This document shows, piece by piece, positions 61,096-64,000 of a stretch of DNA of 64,000 nt. The notes under the pieces are model-generated. The model did not search any database, had not been told where the DNA came from, and saw only the letters and a program-made list of their open reading frames with translations. The position numbers and the translations under genes were made by a program. Position 1 is the first letter of the stretch. Each line of letters opens with the position of its first letter. The DNA comes from Stenopsyche tienmushanensis (taxonomy: Eukaryota; Arthropoda; Insecta; Trichoptera; Stenopsychidae), in assembly GCA_008973525.1 (NCBI GenBank), contig WACJ01000529.1, positions 1,178,001 to 1,242,000 of the forward strand, given 5' to 3'.

Positions 61096-61841
61096 CGAGG
61101 CATATCCCGAAAGTAAATGTACTGTGACAATAACGGGTTGTGTTTTTTTTTTGTTTCTGTTTATTAAAGATTGGCCATACAGAGTGGTAGAGGGGAATTT
61201 CCTAAATAAGCGAGCATAGCAGGAATACGATAGTACGTAAACTCACGTTTTAGTGACCAGTTGCGTAAAAAGATGTCGGTAAGAAATCCCGCCAAGTGCG
61301 AGCGGGTAAATAGCGCCCGCGAATTTCTTACACGACTTGGATTGGAATGCAAGGATTTTTTGAGCTCTATTGTGATTGGAGATAAAAAGTGGGTCGCTCA
61401 TTACACGTCTGATTTAAAAAAAAACAGTCACAGCGATGTCACACCAATTCCCCATTAGCCAAAAAAATAATTAAAACACAATTTCGGGTAAAAAAAAATC
61501 ATGACCTCGGTGTTTTGACGCCGAAAAGGCATCATTTTGGTCAAATTTCTACCTCAAAGAGAGACTATTAATGCACAACGATATTATGAGGCCATACAAA
61601 ACTCAAAAGAATCATTCAAAACAAGAAAGGAGTTATACTGACGAGAGGAGTGTGCTTGTTGTACGACAACGCCCGTCCTCACATAGCCTTAACCACCAAG
61701 ACGCTCTTTGACTTATTTGGTTGGGATGTTTTGAATCATCCCCATATTCTTCTAACTTAGCGCCTTCTGATTATCATATTAAATACACTTTATCTGAAAA
61801 AAATATATAAAAGAATACACTTATTTTCGGGATATGCTTCG
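61096..61841. mobile_element. internally deleted mariner element
   Basis: Inverted ends (CGAGGCATATCCCGAAA at the left, the complement of CGAAGCATATCCCGAAA at the right) are flanked by TA at 61094-61095 and 61842-61843, the mariner target. At 746 bp it is about half the usual length of 1.3 kb. Confidence 0.8.
61261..61775 (+). pseudogene. mariner transposase remnant
   Basis: The first block reads RVNSAREFLTRLG, then FLSSIVIGDKKWVAHY, the region around the first catalytic Asp (GDExW in active copies, here GDKKW). After stops and shifts, LLYDNARPHIALTTKTLF, with the second catalytic Asp, and then a damaged NHPHIL and LAPSDYHI region are seen. The helix-turn-helix N-terminus is missing. It is inactive. 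Confidence 0.75.
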
Positions 61842-61843
61842 TA

Positions 61844-62419
61844 TATTATTTGAAAATGATTTAAGATAGGAGAGGATCTATGAGTGAGTGGCAAAATTTT
61901 TATTTTTTATATTGCAGATTTGCATAAATTTAGTCATTCGTGATCTCATAGGTGGCATTGCATAAAATTATTGATTGACAAAGTTTTTAATTCAAACCCC
62001 TAAATTTCCTAAAATCACTAAAATCCTGAATCGAAATAATTGACGAAGAAATAATAAATTTTAAAACTTGATTACTATCAGTGGAAGTCAAAAAAGGACG
62101 TTTCTAGACGAACAAACTATACAAATACTTTATGATAGTTAATAGGATCATGCATTGAAGTTTGGAAACAGCTGATTTATGAGATATTAAATATGACCTA
62201 ATATTACAGTAGACTGTTCTGTAGCTATGGGATGTTGATAATGATCATGAATATTTTGAATGTTGTCTTAAAGATATTCTTTAATCTGCATACATTCCTT
62301 ATAAAACTAAGCCGTATTTATGATTTGTTTTGAGGTAAAACTTATTGTCAAAATAAATCTCATTGTTAAGTTACCTTTATTGGTAGTATATAGATTATAT
62401 CTTCAAATGATTATGATCG
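61844..62419. other. intergenic between mariner and gene H
   Basis: AT-rich, nothing recognised apart from the proximal promoter that follows. Confidence 0.4.
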
Positions 62420-62485
62420 TATAAAATCAAGTCGTTTTGGAAGTTATTCATTATAAAGGCTATACACAAGTGAAGCATAATCAAA
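62420..62485 (+). promoter_or_regulatory. putative core promoter of gene H
   Basis: TATAAAA at 62420-62426 is followed 29 bp on by TTCATT (62448-62453), an arthropod initiator-like motif. The start codon is 33 bp further. The arrangement matches that of gene B. Confidence 0.6.
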
Positions 62486-63356
62486 ATGAAGATACACATT
62501 TTTATATTGTTCAGCTTTATGCTGATCATGAAAGTGTCAAGCGAAGAAAGTGATATTTGCGATTACGATGACTTTAAAAGTGGTTCTTCTCGCATTTTGT
62601 TATATCCATGTCCTGGCACAGAAATATATGATATGTTTAGCATTGGGACATATGCCGATATACCTGAAGTTACAAATCCAAGGGGGACTGAATTCTATTT
62701 GAGAACATCTAAAGAAGAAAAAACTTGCTCACTCAGCAATTTAGTGTCACTCAAAGCCAAAACAGAAGTTATTTTTCATATTTATACTGATGATGAAGAA
62801 GGACATGGTGCAAAATGTTTTTTTGATTTTAGAAATGAAAATTTCACTATAATAGAGAGATATTTGGTCGCAATCGACATGTCGGAAAGGTGGAGAGATA
62901 GAGTGTTTGTATTAGAAAATGAAAATGAAGTCTATGTAAATATTTCATTTTTTAACACCAATATTAATTAACTAAAATTGTTTTGATGCGTTTCAATTTT
63001 AATTCCAGATTCGTCTTGAATGCCACAAGCTAAATATGAATACATTCTTACTGATTGATAGTATTTTGATCAAGGATTCGGACGTAGAATGTAACTTTGA
63101 ACTAACCACCGAAATTCCGATGGAAAATATTACAACAGATGCTTCCACAATTGAAGATTCTACGACAGAAAATCCGATAACTGAAGCTCAAACAACCAAT
63201 ATTCAAATAGAACCAAGTACAGATTCCACCATACCACCAGAAGCACCTGACGAAGAAACACTATCCACAGCAGGCATAAGCATCATTGCTGTTTCCGGAT
63301 CTTTGGCGGTTTGTTCAATAGGCTACGGAGTATGGCTTAAATTTTTTAAAACATAA
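62486..63356 (+). CDS. gene H: family member with short Thr-rich stalk
   Basis: Exons 62486-62935 and 63009-63356 join in phase 0 (donor GTAAAT, acceptor TTCCAG), giving 265 residues. Signal peptide about 1-19 ending VSS. The domain shows CDYDDFKSGSSRIL, PCP, CSLS, CFFDF and W in exon 1, then RLEC, LIDSILI and VEC in exon 2. The stalk is about 50 residues, Thr/Glu/Pro-rich and not repetitive at the DNA level. The helix is GISIIAVSGSLAVCSIGYGVW, with a very short LKFFKT tail. AATAAA lies at 63435. With G, it shows that repeats are not required for the basic plan. The function is unknown. Confidence 0.8.
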
Positions 63357-63561
63357 CTCATTATATATGTGATTATCTTATATTATACAATTATTTTAAA
63401 ACATTAATGTTGTATAAATTAGTACTAGTTTCAAAATAAAAACCAAAATTTTACTAGCACAATTTTTTGTTGATTATCAAAATATATTTAATGAATCTTT
63501 AAATTTGATGTAAAATTATATACATGCAAAAAATCTGGAGGTTCAATTAATTTAAAGGGCA

Positions 63562-64000
63562 ATGAAGAAAAATCAATATTCCAACAAACGTGGGAGATTT
63601 GTAAGTATTAATATTTCTTTTCGATTATTTAGATTCATGTTTAGACTGATTATAAATAGCGAGGCTAATCATAATGTCGTTTATGGCCGCATATGAATGA
63701 CTCAATTTGTAACGATAATTAATATATAAATAATTCCGCTACTCTTTTATAAATCCATTTGACCACATGTAAAAGGCAATGGACACCACTTTAGACTTGA
63801 GGGAAACTTTTCCAAAAAGAATTTGGACTTTGGAAGGCTTAAATTTGGTAAATATTATGTCATAGTAGTAGACTATATTAGCATTAAATAATACAAATGA
63901 TCAGTTATAAAAAAATGTAAATGTAATCAGTCATCTTTATTACCATGAACTAATCTTCGATTCTTTGATCCGTCTGTACATCATATATTTAGACGGGGGT
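63562..64000 (+). CDS. possible 5' part of a further gene, cut by the window end
   Basis: The ATG at 63562 opens 13 codons (MKKNQYSNKRGRF) up to a GTAAGT donor at 63601. A second coding-looking block at 63776-63847 (AMDTTLDLRETFPKRIWTLEGLNL), between an AAAAG acceptor and a GTAAAT donor, stays in phase 0. It has no signal peptide and does not resemble family A to H. The remainder lies outside the window, and I do not recognise the protein. Confidence 0.3.

Overview
The window looks like a piece of an AT-rich arthropod nuclear genome, most likely an insect. Genes are interrupted by short GT-AG introns. Promoters carry a TATA box with an arthropod-type TCATT initiator about 30 bp downstream, and AATAAA signals follow the stop codons. 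The mobile elements (R1- and Jockey-type LINEs, hAT, mariner, TTAA-flanked elements) are those typical of insects. No order or species can be fixed from the sequence alone.

The core content is one gene family in tandem, all on the plus strand. I call the members A to H: A 4930-11326, B 12919-14861, C 17483-19680, D 24672-29093, E 42143-45322, F 52203-56848, G 59388-60902, H 62486-63356. The shared plan is a signal peptide, a cysteine-containing extracellular domain of about 150 residues split by a phase-0 intron, usually a Thr/Ser/Pro-rich stalk, one membrane-spanning helix and a short cytoplasmic tail. The domain has a C-x(1-3)-DF-x2-G start, internal cysteines, a late Trp, and an end of the form hydrophobic-x-x-[QE]-C ... 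I-x-[LI] ... C. That layout is reminiscent of a MAM-type jelly-roll, but this is inference.

The stalks are the striking part. Each is built from a different minisatellite: 12 bp in A, another 12 bp in B, 48 bp in C, 72 bp in D, and short Ser-Thr-Glu units in E. G has no stalk and H a short one. D has lost most of the globular domain and its intron and is largely about 50 copies of a 72-bp repeat, with two frame breaks. F instead multiplies the domain: six domains encoded by phase-0 exons, four of them exactly 642 bp long, with signs of recent duplication and gene conversion.

Layout: 1-4.9 kb holds LINE and hAT debris. 4.9-19.7 kb is the A/B/C subcluster, which shares a promoter module and is invaded by TTAA-flanked elements and a long-TIR element. 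19.7-24.6 kb is mostly featureless. 24.6-32.9 kb is gene D with its flank. 32.9-38.0 kb is a nearly full-length LINE on the minus strand with target duplications. 38-42 kb is old LINE and repeat debris. 42.1-49 kb is gene E with a flank paralogous to that of D, indicating segmental duplication. 52.2-56.8 kb is F, 59.4-63.4 kb holds G, a deleted mariner and H, and a possible further gene runs off the right edge.

Taken together, the cluster would produce a set of cell-surface mucin-like or multi-domain receptors. They are similar at the distal domain and the membrane anchor but have quickly replaced stalks. A barrier, gut-surface, immune or gamete-surface role is plausible but cannot be read from the sequence.
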